64,000 nt of DNA from Burkholderiaceae bacterium. Its GTDB lineage: Bacteria; Pseudomonadota; Gammaproteobacteria; Burkholderiales; Burkholderiaceae_C. Below the pieces are notes generated by a model that did not search any database, had not been told where the DNA came from, and saw only the letters and a list, made by a program, of their open reading frames with translations. A program made the translations under genes and the position numbers. Positions within the stretch are counted from its first letter, which is position 1. Each line of letters opens with the position of its first letter. The stretch spans positions 176,165-240,164 of the forward strand of contig JAGOPK010000004.1 in the NCBI GenBank assembly GCA_017992055.1, read 5' to 3'. This document shows positions 45,701-48,552 of the stretch, piece by piece.

Positions 45701-46758
45701 CCATCGATGTCGATCAGCAGGCCGTCGCCGCCGTTCTGCTCGACATAGCGGTTGTTGACCGCATCGAAGCTCAGCGCGCCCGGGATGCTGGAGGCGTAGA
45801 AGGTGGTCCAGACATAGCTGTGGTCGCCCGAGGTCTCGCCATTGCCGTAGGACGCGGTCAGCGGCAGCTCGACATCGATGTAGCGGTTGTAGGCGCCGGG
45901 GATGGGCCGGCCCAGCGGCACGATGGCATCGGGCACCAGGGCACCGTTGGTGCCGCGGGTCTGGAAGTACACGTCCATGAAGCCGACGTTGTCCCAGCGC
46001 GTGGCGCCATAGCCGGTGGGCTGGCCCACCGTGTACTGGCCCTGGAAGGTATCGACCCCGCCCAGCCCCTGGCTGAAGTCGTGCGGGTCCAGCAGCGTGA
46101 CCTGGTCGACCGCGATGCCGTGGTAGGCCAGGCGCTCCACCGCCTCGCTGGTGACCGCCGCGCCAAAGCTGTGGGCGATGAAATGCAACGGCTTGCTGGC
46201 CAGCACATGGCCGATGTCCACCAGCTTCAGCTGGTTCAGCAGCGCGAACAGGCCGTCGCCGGCGGCCTCGGTCCAGCCCGGCGCATGCTCGTTGGACTCG
46301 ACCGCCCAGTCGTAGACCAGCACCAGTTCGCCCTTGGGGCCCAGCCCGGGGCCGTTGCCATTCAGCCAGGGCAGATCGGCGCTGGAGTCGATCAGGTCGA
46401 ACAGCGCCGGCCGCCCCTCCTGCGGCAGGTCCAGGTCCAGCAGCCAGGCGGTGTCAGCAGGCTGGGCGTCGCCGTAGCGCTCGAAGTTGACGATGGCCTT
46501 GGCCAGGCCCAGCAGGGCGTCGCCGTCGGACAGGTACTCGGGCTGGAAGCCATGGGTGATGACCGTGACGCCGGTGATGCGCGAGCTGTCCAGACCGGCC
46601 GCCACCTGGGCCACGCTGGCCGTCAGCCCGCCGGACAGCAGCAGGCGCTGCTCCAGGGCCTCGACGACGAGGCGCTTGCGCGCTGGCGGCAGGTCGGCCC
46701 GCAGCCGTTGCGACCAGCTCTGCCAACGCGAGCTGATCCGCTGTCGAAACTGACGCAT
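21799..46758 (-). CDS. Giant LEPR-XLL-type multidomain surface/exported protein (8319 residues)
   Basis: One uninterrupted frame of 24,960 nt. Start taken at MRQFRQRISSRWQSW (46758); it is open to ATG 46938 (8379 residues). The N-terminus is basic, lacks a hydrophobic signal peptide and carries ALEQRLLLSGG (34-44), a LEPR-XLL-type motif. In order: alpha/beta-hydrolase-like domain with AHSFG (Ser197, about 55-330); jelly-roll-like region (about 446-625); peptidoglycan-binding-like repeat (about 786-835); long repetitive beta-rich region to about 3080; RTX repeats (about 3137-4660, with PPC-like domains); 12 FG-GAP repeats (about 4840-5840); LRRs split by a golvesin-like insert (about 6085-6370); SdrD-like domain (about 6664-6755); four PKD-like domains (about 6980-7370); Calx-beta-like (about 7477-7640); cohesin/dockerin-like end (about 7840-8220). 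Probably a calcium-loaded surface protein and the cargo of the downstream export genes. Confidence 0.9.
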   Translation of the reverse strand: MRQFRQRISSRWQSWSQRLRADLPPARKRLVVEALEQRLLLSGGLTASVAQVAAGLDSSRITGVTVITHGFQPEYLSDGDALLGLAKAIVNFERYGDAQPADTAWLLDLDLPQEGRPALFDLIDSSADLPWLNGNGPGLGPKGELVLVYDWAVESNEHAPGWTEAAGDGLFALLNQLKLVDIGHVLASKPLHFIAHSFGAAVTSEAVERLAYHGIAVDQVTLLDPHDFSQGLGGVDTFQGQYTVGQPTGYGATRWDNVGFMDVYFQTRGTNGALVPDAIVPLGRPIPGAYNRYIDVELPLTASYGNGETSGDHSYVWTTFYASSIPGALSFDAVNNRYVEQNGGDGLLIDIDGNGNSGNHAGPTLAGSFGSLAETRSGGTAYGYGYSRLAGGQSLRPAPDFYGLGANDLAAHVWTPAALKPLSNTDPGQAEPMGASGGFAPLWRPFDGNSGGVVFNGNFAFGGEAISVDVLGDGLSATLPGWTHHGGGGGAQVPLLVGTQALRLGATPDPGQPSLDPRLRVHNDFLLPESATHLQFSLRDLTPAAGARLQVFLLADSPVQADGSLLLPAGSTPLLELPLAQALSGGSAVHSLALSAGLAGGVRSLVFRLVDASNSAKLLLDDVQFLSLASARSADVLELDLGALIVAGGGELPLGYDIRALGLQGAVITQTAADEYAVNARNADGTAGTLWGRLILAERFDGADQAFADTGRLLFVPHLPDALAEPAAQAFQGTFALSYAPQASEAQADALRFQYQAGHFVSQVNVRASTSLPDAEDEVSADAGSENTLRLQQRLRALGYPGVSGAALVVDGKLGANTRHAIGLFNAVVGGLSQAQPGDHIDLAWINDPQAPRWTALVAADPAAVDETSRVSLFAAGFSRWGSSWTEQVLDAAGRLLAPGLAAFELTQAARQTGAGAANGVGQWLVFETPATNYATLPAGKTIAPVPFFETLLVSGQKLIVASDSSAGAPRVLVRNASGQVVSVLASQAGAAGQTALLADSVLGSRSDLLAIKGLFRYAEAYQMATVHAQIDALKRARTASGARVAVIYSGDPGTWDGDGTTGIVRFEGGNGDLPRRFEEPHRGGTFEVQIAAPERRPGPQEQAALSQWVSEVQRIFDFIGQLPDWASQVPLIGGVLKDMLPMEQLVGTLMRETFGPLALEANLSLERLRELLSQDKKSFTLQVPQADGTLRAMDYSFGLKAGSSFSVSMDDASIRIDGLELVAERTDPRLLDLGAEAQSLGLKLSGQTLVNMKQSWTLKLGLEYRRDPALPLDQAVVVRQLQVDAGIGFAATGGAGDPLLNAQLRMGSMAAELKNGRVDVFELKAGVGLKPSELGSQGLTLQQLAARSLASLTETRWDVRIKAALPIQLDTAIAGTLSQTLTIDDGTAAHNPWTRSGVVGAIPSLSLTTLVPSLPTLRFGGAGGVSLPELGAIDSSDLLAMLERLRDWFNTLGGSLGHAGEGSPLQLSWPDIELPQLGTLKWPDLSDFLRLGDWLQLPDITETTGSFELPSWQDLVQQIPGFTLGAASFDAANKTLSYSINLDQLLGRWATRLQLGDGQQSLPAPLTLATALADLNAGGGIADLASSQASLRFTLRSGASFDVALNGVATLQQVIDRIETASRSVAGDAGSRRVSVRLGEQADRLLVEDRSQGTGVLRITALNNLKAGLAGPGLGLVGEDVDGDGAIVGASLVGADGIAVEALARIQGSFKIGIDFGAIGRGFTLAGKSLAELNGGGGLVAGASGGADDVRISLRNGTIIGVNLSGLSTVQQLVDRLNTVPGLRAGITLTSLVPESASSAEWNALDAATRALKGDTARLWLRDTTSGEQQFRVDAANGSLRGAAYIGLGLLGVDDDGEDGAGDGIIAGAPLHGDAIEHHVFLKDVGLIKASVELNVPDIDARLQVAGLGLGVQNGSGQLRAELPIQLRDPGLPSSSSSTNAQGITTFVPVAGSFGDGRMTLAELGGALGDSRNLMSYAANDTSTRLKRLVGDLVLKGSATLELPVVSTPAALLAGASNPGISVNWTDLSRRDTLRVETRGLNLVEGLRSFAFQQLILNLREVQASLQRLEGQALFQQDLPVLGKSLAELVGLAQNFGRFVDELEKHPAQTVDQLQASIAQALQALSALGEGQSPGSASSSTGYGQSGTQSTVQLALNFENKGSRQVPLDLSLGDLGEVAKIAGINGNLLSSSGELTLAWLGALELNLDIDVSNPLAPVVYIRDSSRARFGLGLDEGRFSADAGGHLSLVDGLDVNAALGPLGLFVRDGSIRLNDGARILAVDPADDRKSLVRYDNLAEWTVDVRNETGAGADGRYRLFSEFGTSLLDTAGVGRLDAVLPIRFPTEGRALDSNVPNLELHVSDLGRLTSLTSLKALAGSADVNNRALIPDFSQAVRGLGALTGDLSNLWNSIGENWTAAFDALDKLLADGAFDVKLPLIGGQLSEAMGFVRELRDALEPVLSGSSGARTAELLRSKVIEALRPWIRDHNGNGLIDGDLNANGLRDAGEDLVMVAGAERIEFDMELYSASRLADSDIGFDLGLPGLGLDLEGQVALDLGFSWKFGFGLSKADGFYLKLPDSISDDLRLDLTATLPGFVATGTLGFLRVQASDDEASPSQLQGSFIIDLKDPSRDQRLTVSDLRSGASFGQLFDARFSGGATLNLDLEASFQGDRSFPRVAADLAVQWSFGNASTQAGLFGDAPTVRFDNVRFNAGDFINGLFEPLVDRVKQIIDPIKPALNFLTSRLPGISDLLGRSVTLLDVAEVLGAPNVASVRSFIAQLQYLSSLADSVSSVSGDAWISLGRMDIASDVRKLVAPGTLVRNDVAKTQAELRSQLNAAGAGALMDNASSALGGFAFPFISQPASLFGLLTGQDVTLVTYTTPALQARLPFATPQFPVLPPVVFGNIIGEIGFDAQFSFGYDTLGVRHYGKSNDPADLLDGFFVGDLNAAGRDIAEMSVYGEIGLRASLNDALAPIIQAGVSGALRATIDFNLNDPDRDGKVRWDEIARNLDLGAIYLFDTSGRVDFIWRAWLWAGLEFSIPFLGKQRITLMEASAGDSINILNYTLPRPDNSIRLATLESDGTLNLNLGSRAGLRGNGNTSDGNESFRLSAGTVAGSVVVDAFGQTQTYTGVRRIVGDGGAGNDSIQVGGGLQLESITLRGGIGDDLLSSESSTPVWLYGDAGNDRLLGGSAADRLDGGDGDDQLSGGDGDDQLIGGLGNDRLQGGSGRDSLVGGPDVLSAGQRDDDVLSGDAGDDVLRGGAGNDVIGGGAGDDELQGDAGDDVLDGGHGNDRLYGAAGNDKLRGGDGADLLDGGSGDDLMQGERGADTLLAGDGADALWGGQGNDRLEGGDGNDQLFGGEDRRSVVGGARINWGSDLLIGGLGDDLIHAGSGVLANDVAVAVQIHGDLTLASDLGGNDSLYGSDAADQIDGGAGNDLILAHGGDDQVDAGAGDDGVDGGAGNDVLVGGWGADRLDGGDGADLVWGGQALVPLDLAQLLAGNLGSSLVLALPPETAGAQEAAAFGAAAYIVPVAVNGQSLRDDAADAGDGIDFIRGGAGGDWLFGGAGDDSIDAGAGHDYVDGGAGDDTLQGGDDADLLRGGDGNDDLYGQGGADLLYGEAGRDALWGGETPGAATLAAGMAQRLYGGDGDDQLYAWSGSGDGEALLQGDELHGGDGRDSLYGGLRRDLLRGGAGADILLGDGVAADSLLGADQRRLRGGADRLDGDGGEDVLQGGGGDDELHGGNDADRLEGQAGSDRLYGGRGVDALVVDLDAAYGTAAIDQFDGHGDAAAPDDGVDRLLIIGTAGNDSLRAAERLGDAGQRLLLVQRSDALGGPGLAQALIDWRAATAVGGMVRVEQFHFVGLEGDDRIGFAADAELGAGSLAVDLADLSRRGSGWVAVMEGGAGNDQLLGSGARDYLDGGAGSDTLQGFAGDDQLWGDADAQGSEADRDRLYGGQGNDDLYAGLGATEMFAWSINPYAMDSQGRYLDAAGNPLADGADAALRRWIGVYTDASGRPLQGSGDANGDGRLDSDPSQPARTLESTGLNRVIGGEAADRLYGGTGLDALIGKGGANAYIDRSGQSIQNIGDVVFNADPDHAVGGASSAGFWAYGGSNVRDQIRVDYVTEPGLLTGHHLITRLTENAGNYSFDASVRLDLDSWNSDALLDVAALLNGEDVDGAVSALSAGAQRDRNAQIQGLIAALLNNQERLSAIYIDAMAGNDEITVGPTVQTSIWINAGDGDDRVLIEPGRAILIDLADQQGTSALQRNDVADSAFALPAPAAGAHFSAPQRFTDLTLDSPDDLDWFRFSLAAQAPYARLLAEGLSAEDGLTLTLYRRVLDAQGQVQLGDALARVQGGRQASLWLGELAAGDYLLKVSGDRVPTRYDLQLDTGGAPDAARVPLGAAESTEVRHDLILGGDGNDVLIGGPGEDYIAGGRGNDVLSGGPDRQKVDVLDGGEDHDTFQIWTDALALDAFSGLPTMPGAKGQDVFFGGSGTDRVLLLGGDLDAQGRPIADVARLRYSITNGRYELARQVWDTASQQFAADDAGQPLLHWAFFELRGTERIEVDLRAGDDEFRADAQVVNGEDWGLRAEARPLGAPLLDLVISGGAGADRLFGGAGADLIEGGSGRDVIAGGPGDDRLLGGDGDDLIAGDAFAIPPDRYETSATSDRGNDSPVTPHELLLQPDADGRFVVSASFHLGDIEDWYLVRAPLADIGFGSAQRLVLDSSSVSVAASGGQPLSLSLLPAKVAVDGQGAILRDASGRILSVAQDSADQSAAPEFYLLRISNGTQGATAPEGFAYALNFDLSRAPVAMDLGDAANLLARATIDGYRPLLLPVGDVDGDGHAEFATEVYTQGQDTTFNFVSGQGTPQGTPPAWLTADSYFQLEGRQFGWVDGPLVQGVDPKHTFSLVGSADFVPGGARDLVLLDSDEVYNSAANAYDPRSRVFVTTSLQSGNLPAGSVELRQLPAYLGPSSQLASVAVVADVDGDNIDDVVVLAARGGRAVLDLWSGSLLWAGSAPPATPTRSLDLGTSSELGNLYAYRNASRIASVGDLDGDGRAGDLLVSMPGRSLFLKAGTDWASLSGTALRTAVVHSEMAHGTALGETFAVGDVDGNGRTDFVFVDGSDAGSNRRWSLLRDAALVAGGSTSLPWLQAPGSLRGVVEVVALGNALGAGSRNDFAVIGRASATSPLVANLYNGDDLAGDSVGQPAARLWLGVDALSPLGTPGRHLFAKPGLGSDYSHWLQSLGDVDGDGRNDFAVATGLGDGIAVFRGFAGQAVLAPAALTVKPAVQDLASPWANALVPAAPAGAWSAAVLQDADSLYGTTAGGRESLKLANEASDLPSLIPARPVAIGDFNGDGHADTLLPGGGGLNAASTASLLLGPLPAGDAALDEAAELLLDPSALLRLGNTSSYYTLGLAAERWGNVDGDAKGTSDLVSATLDSSGRVRINVVLGGQALYGRSLGKIDFSFVTGLYWADATVTSSTGWYDWLRNPGVQVSVGDWNGDGFDDVMVKGAASGTFAHQIEIFSGADIRNQIAAGNSSSTLSTLFFISQGAAETWFTYQGEYERNRYALDAGFVGDLDGDGRDDLVIASPIDMQPLSIDGRPVGVNYFFFGRATVSGAGASLGYGGADLYQAQYGLGGGVHSLGDVNGDGLDDIALSAYGSYSGGDVWNTNSLALDVMLGNSNRSSILSSGSAFRWYLSEPSKLGVMTVTAGDFNADGRSDLAVGTPLFYTAQNPGGYPGSYGLLSKDTNGRLDVYYGKAEQSWWQTGFRGDLLGYSDVPDLSLTGSDNELLGVLWNGPAQDVDGDGIADLWVGRPGADRVDPEYLPDAGAFTLLRGWNAGQPQMAVPVGLPLTGLLAGAGQATLSFAAGSGGSGDAGRWYRFSTQGDGVVGDGFMLLGSLGTPALEMTLVRLDSPNAASGQLLASGSLASLSGREAGHYALRIRPAAVVATAFNATLYAQWPAQGRNNDAASDADWIDGGAGNDGLSGGDDIDRLYGGAGNDRFNAVDALGNTVAGFEARDRSSADSAKLFKAPAAALDNDALRTALVADPAVSGLSAAVRAAALQALGRSPTAALYSSDLLRITTLDLSGSGALDRMGLEKLRNLRSLTINFRGLSDWTWLDGKGLTRSFADLKFLGHLDLGNNSFSTLDPSRLPASLQSLVLRFNQLSTLSSLTQQYLVDNEIGSGSYTESGDGGSLWLMGKDAAAVGGDYRFVRAESDWYGVGAQWLMPALAAGDYELLVTWPALRMNTAAGWDYLYFNDTYYSVQTGGDYLFSEYVNQRAINPYQSSTSTQPWRELGSFSLDAAAAAGSLSVHADLYDQGQTLIADAVMLRRTDASSVLPSLRMLDLMGNRFSREEIEVQGPELQRLLTQQAGGAASSLWLPSLNLPTLSATGFAELSGAYSTLASPTWASFTTGGRLVLPGSASATTLERNGVIDRRSDGISVDHVEFEVRTAGNVSIDLTSARFTTQSKMLDPQLRLFRSGSAGSGLGGEITTLVSGSLSDGNALDPVAVVYLTPGRYTLEISSQRPDGFSALEAQQGAATSAAPTGTEFQWVTSGTWDLGAYRLTLSGALQSIRASTSTGSTLGYSVAGNTSNLLVSQDANALTVLSNSGWGGIGEVVLQAKDGTLATQESIRVIDNQGQFDGGPGIVYGTVFKDLNLDSRRGDGEKGLEGIWVGVSLDGDADLSDEALQVGAWTDYQGRYAINLSPLSGSSLTAARVVARDPQSRLLPGTVSTLTDGYGQLNLTDTVGPRDLGLNDWGLPSHLAVSGGETFQLNAPTLLRIGSTLRSDLVYQWYLYDDWVNNLATATPVLQRSGAALSLNLPAHPWGEYRLVVAAFDPNSAPATRNLATALASTSLDLRVSETRWNLTLPTTQLDEGQSLGFDWRNLLPAYSLLPDDYYARTYGSLYDGDRYGGSVDGFGWVVSSTPLPSGSFELHAGLGSYSEYASWARLTGTVVVNNLAPLVDFPAPVAVNEGSEVVLTPSASDPGGDTLAYRWQVHRGGQLFASGDTATIRFTPTDEGIYSISYSVDDKPSEGASGLTTTITRSLQVNNVAPQGLVLQAQGGVEGQAMDFGVLFSDPGAEDSASFSWRVLDAGTQAVLLGPTATTQPTLRWVPVQQGSYRVEVTVRDSDNASAVATLNFSVANAAPVLQTDLVDGQGAEGQLLSFRSSATDADAVSYAWTAKLGNTTVASGSQRDFSFTPANEGQYVVTVVASDPQGASSRVSATLSVANRAPVAGPLARVDAAGAVLVAAGSTPLALSEGQSVWLRTTVSDVAADALVHDWTLLDAAGRVLFSERATATWRVPESIAGAALQAGLYTVRVQVGDGVDVAPVVERQLQFANVAPTLPVLPSGTLQRVLGDGAISGSFEVQANAGASDTLRAELAWGDGDVDTITLQPVAGVANRWRGNYAHAYTAKSADALGWQPTITVRDEEGAVSASFRVIMGDGPRLSRTGGSQLASLSEGQAASWTSYQISLSAAPTADVRVELWADDQLDFWDRAPTDAARVAISAVSFTSANWATPKTIYVSARDDARDEAASLLSSIAHRIVSADARVKFQVEQLGHGLADLAVATLDNDVPAVVVTPVGTLQTTEAGGTAQFDVRLASQPVDDVLIDLYSSNAAEGRLSGNALRFTSQTWNQAQRITVTGVGDAGATASNDGYQVRFAALSGDSGYGGLALPAALSLSNLNVAPTLRVSGLVASTSGFVIEFNEAVDVASINLYQANDPTERTGSSDLLVARGAVAIPGSLAFDASGRFATFVARGGALAAGSYTVTLKGDRLDSDGQQSRGVRSAASGQSLDGDGNGLAGGDYVGGFTVAAFSGATLSLPDFARGPGQAVHVPAANAGMLPLTLNTGGASTTLNVSAIDVSLRLDISLLKINNVLKGAALPADAELSWSVTAAGELRVVITRNTAFALTGTALELLRLDASVPSSAAYGTLQVLDLELRLNGGALNARADDAVHLSTYLGDVTGDAGYGAQDAQRISRVATGLDSGFAPYARVQPLMLADITQSAASPRPDGAILPADRQAIVDVALGLTRVEVPALPLADSSRPSLRAGSASVAVGGQAAITLSMLEVPAAAQKVTVRLAYDDTALAFVRARRGDLALGFDDINETRGSDGRAVIELSVLLRSQHAAEGLLGQLDFRALNAAAGRTLAIDVLSLSVDDGKYPLGQTPISGSDAADGAITVASLAPLLASLSAPAMTLAVRAEAVAPVWQAPAGPPLLPPSTLTPTTLASLAGVGQAAGDGESSANRLLDSGKRRNWLGTALGLRALPAVVAPQQPLRPGLTRLA
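28695..28800 (-). repeat. Short isolated RTX cluster
   Basis: About four RTX units (WIDGGAGNDGLSGGDDIDRL, YGGAGNDRF) between the FG-GAP region and the leucine-rich repeats of the giant protein, about residues 5988-6022. It may act as a calcium-stiffened linker between the two larger domains. Confidence 0.8.
29240..32240 (-). repeat. FG-GAP/VCBS-type repeat region (beta-propeller-like)
   Basis: About twelve copies of the FG-GAP calcium motif at irregular 50-110-residue spacing, for example VGDVDGDGHAEFATEVY, VADVDGDNIDDVVVLAARG, IGDFNGDGHADTLLPGG, VGDWNGDGFDDVMVKG, LGDVNGDGLDDIALSAYG and AGDFNADGRSDLAVGTPLF. Each has the DxDxDG loop typical of integrin-alpha-like propellers. Residues about 4840-5840 of the giant protein; enough units for one or two seven-bladed propellers. 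Confidence 0.88.
32782..33515 (-). repeat. RTX repeat block, third part, in two clusters
   Basis: Two short RTX clusters (DLILGGDGNDVLIGGPGED at about 33,480-33,510 and GGAGADRLFGGAGADLIEGG with following units at about 32,782-32,945) flank about 150 residues without repeats. A pre-peptidase C-terminal-like beta domain lies just before (about 33,560-33,930) and a second one after (about 32,310-32,770). Confidence 0.85.
34540..35055 (-). repeat. RTX repeat block, second part
   Basis: Further RTX units of the giant protein (MEGGAGNDQLLGSG, LYGGQGNDDLYAGLG, VIGGEAADRLYGGTGLDALIG), separated from the main block by about 125 non-repetitive residues. Some units are degenerate, as is usual at the edges of RTX arrays. 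Confidence 0.85.
35440..37350 (-). repeat. Main RTX (GGxGxDxLx) calcium-binding repeat block
   Basis: Several dozen nonapeptide units such as LYGDAGNDRLLGG, LDGGDGDDQLSGG and LRGGAGNDVIGGG follow one another with few breaks (about residues 3137-3775 of the giant protein). They are the hemolysin-type beta-roll repeats that fold on binding calcium outside the cell. At DNA level this gives a 27-nt periodicity rich in gccgccg and tcgtc on the plus strand, which should not be taken for a CRISPR array. Confidence 0.95.
46627..46659 (-). other. LEPR-XLL-type N-terminal motif of the giant protein
   Basis: Encodes ALEQRLLLSGG, residues 34-44 counted from start 46758, preceded by the basic stretch ARKRLVVE. 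The canonical form in giant proteins of planctomycetes and some proteobacteria is LEPR-x-LL-S; here Pro is Gln. The short distance from the start and the absence of a hydrophobic signal peptide suggest that this element is the export or sorting signal. This role is inferred. Confidence 0.8.
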
Positions 46759-46984
46759 GCCTTGGCCCCCCCCGGCGGACCCATGGTCGGCACGAACCGC
46801 CGACGCACCTGGGTCATGATCGCTGCCGATCACCCCTGCCCCCAGGCCTCCCTGCCAGGCGCCGGCGCCCCCCGGCGGCCGGCGGCCCAACCCCAGGGCG
46901 GCCGCATTCAGTCTCGCGTCGAACTTAACGCATGACATTCATCATCTTGAGGATGCTGCGGTTTCGCACCCACCCATTTCAGGG

Positions 46985-47430
46985 ACGGGAAAACACTGGC
47001 GACGCGCAACAGGAACGGCCGTGACAGCCGCTCGGTGACTCGCCCCTCCGCGAATGATCCAGCGGCTGCGTTGCCCTCCGGAAGCCTGTCTGGTTGCGCA
47101 TCACCCGGTGTTCGGCATGCAGGCCGGCCGCTTCGGACACCGGCATCACCCCGGGCAGGCTGACGAGCACGATGCGCGTGTGGTCCGGGTCTTGTCGACG
47201 TCGCGCCGCGTCCCGGCGACCGGGTCGATGCGGTCGACCTGCAGACGCCGCACACTGCCCTGCAGCGTGCCGGCCGGGTGCGCCGCCGGGTCGGTGGTGG
47301 ACAGGTGCACGGTCTTGCCACCCGGCGCGGATTGGCCAGACCGAGATCCAGCAGCTCGGCGTGCATGCGCAAGCCCGCCCAGGCCTCGGGCAGGCTCAGC
47401 AGACGCAGGGTGTGGCCGTGCGGGCCTGCG
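46985..47430 (-). pseudogene. arsA: Decayed arsA (arsenite efflux ATPase) remnant
   Basis: No intact gene lies in this stretch, but three ArsA-like fragments appear in the expected order in three different frames of the minus strand: GHTLRLLSLPE (about 47,385-47,417, the DTAPTGHTLR region), KTVHLSTTDPAAH with LQVDRIDP (about 47,180-47,320, the second-half P-loop strand region) and LVSLPGVMPVSEAAGLHAE (about 47,110-47,170, the C-terminal LPE..PV.EAA region). The remnant follows acr3 in the direction of transcription, where arsA often sits. Deletions and at least two frame changes have destroyed it. Confidence 0.72.
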
Positions 47431-47472
47431 GGGCAGGGTGGCAGGAGGCGATGCCGCCACTCAACCAGGGGC

Positions 47473-48546
47473 TCAGGCCCGGCTGCCCGCCTCGTACCAG
47501 CCCTTGCTCTGGTTGACCACTCGCACCACCAGCAGCATCACCGGCACCTCGATCAGCACACCGACCACCGTGGCCAGCGCCGCTCCGGACTGGAAACCGA
47601 ACAGGCTGATGGCCGCGGCCACCGCCAGCTCGAAGAAGTTGCTCGCGCCGATCAGCGCCGAGGGGCAGGCCACGCTGTGCGATTCGCCGAGGCGGCGATT
47701 GAGCCAATAGGCCAGCGCCGAATTGAAGAGCACCTGGATCAGGATCGGCACCGCGAGCATGGCGATGACCAGCGGCTGCTGGAGGATGGCCTCGCCCTGG
47801 AAGGCGAACAGCAGCACCAACGTGGCAAGCAAGGCCGTGATCGACCAGGGGCCGATGCTCGCGAGCGTGGCATCGAGGGCGGCCGGGCCGCGGGCCAGCA
47901 GCGCCTTGCGCCAGACCTGGGCGATCAGCACCGGCACCACGATGTACAGCAGCACCGAGGTGACCAGCGTGTCCCAGGGCACGACGATGGACGATAGGCC
48001 CAGCAGCAGCGCGACGATGGGCGCGAAGGCGAACACCATGATGGTGTCGTTCAGCGCCACCTGGCTGAGGGTGAACAGCGGATGGCCGTTGGTGAGCCGG
48101 CTCCAGACGAAGACCATCGCGGTGCAGGGTGCGGCGGCCAGCAGGATCAGGCCGGCGACGTAGCTGTCGAGCTGGCCCGCGGGCAGGTAGGGTGCGAAGA
48201 CATGGCGCACGAAGATCCAGCCCAGCAGCGCCATCGAAAAGGGCTTGACCGCCCAGTTGACGAACAGCGTGACCCCGATGCCGCGCCAGTGCTGCCTGAC
48301 CTGGTGCAGCGCGCCGAAGTCCACCTTCAGCAGCATCGGGATGACCATCACCCAGATCAGCAGGCCGACCGGCAGGTTGACCTTGGCGACTTCCATGCGG
48401 CCGATGGCCTGGAACGGGCCGGGCAGCATCTGGCCGAGCGCGATGCCGACGACGATGCAGAGGAAGACCCAGACGGTGAGGTAGCGCTCGAAGACGCTCA
48501 TCGGCGCCGGCGCGGCGACACGGACAGGCAGGGTGCGGGTGTTCAT
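47473..48546 (-). CDS. acr3: Acr3-type arsenite efflux permease
   Basis: A 357-residue protein with about ten hydrophobic segments, of usual Acr3 length. It contains LLAAAPCTAMVFVWSRLTNG, in which the Cys is the conserved, essential residue of Acr3 transporters, and SALIGASNFFELAVAAAI, another family hallmark. It exports As(III) across the inner membrane using the proton motive force. It begins 6 nt after arsC and is the last intact gene of the arsR-arsI-arsC-acr3 operon. An ArsA partner is only present as a wreck downstream, which Acr3 does not need. Confidence 0.95.
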   Translation of the reverse strand: MNTRTLPVRVAAPAPMSVFERYLTVWVFLCIVVGIALGQMLPGPFQAIGRMEVAKVNLPVGLLIWVMVIPMLLKVDFGALHQVRQHWRGIGVTLFVNWAVKPFSMALLGWIFVRHVFAPYLPAGQLDSYVAGLILLAAAPCTAMVFVWSRLTNGHPLFTLSQVALNDTIMVFAFAPIVALLLGLSSIVVPWDTLVTSVLLYIVVPVLIAQVWRKALLARGPAALDATLASIGPWSITALLATLVLLFAFQGEAILQQPLVIAMLAVPILIQVLFNSALAYWLNRRLGESHSVACPSALIGASNFFELAVAAAISLFGFQSGAALATVVGVLIEVPVMLLVVRVVNQSKGWYEAGSRA

Positions 48547-48552
48547 GCGCGT

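Noticed and set aside
40438-46935. Plus-strand frames of 1384 and 776 codons opposite the N-terminal third of the giant gene
   Set aside because: Same mirror effect: Gln/Arg/Ala/His-rich, no recognisable fold, while the minus-strand frame shows clear domains.
46759-46938. Extension of the giant protein to the upstream ATG (60 more residues)
   Set aside because: The extension is Gly/Ala-rich and would place the LEPR-XLL motif unusually far from the N-terminus. It is kept only as an alternative because the G8 tract lies within it.
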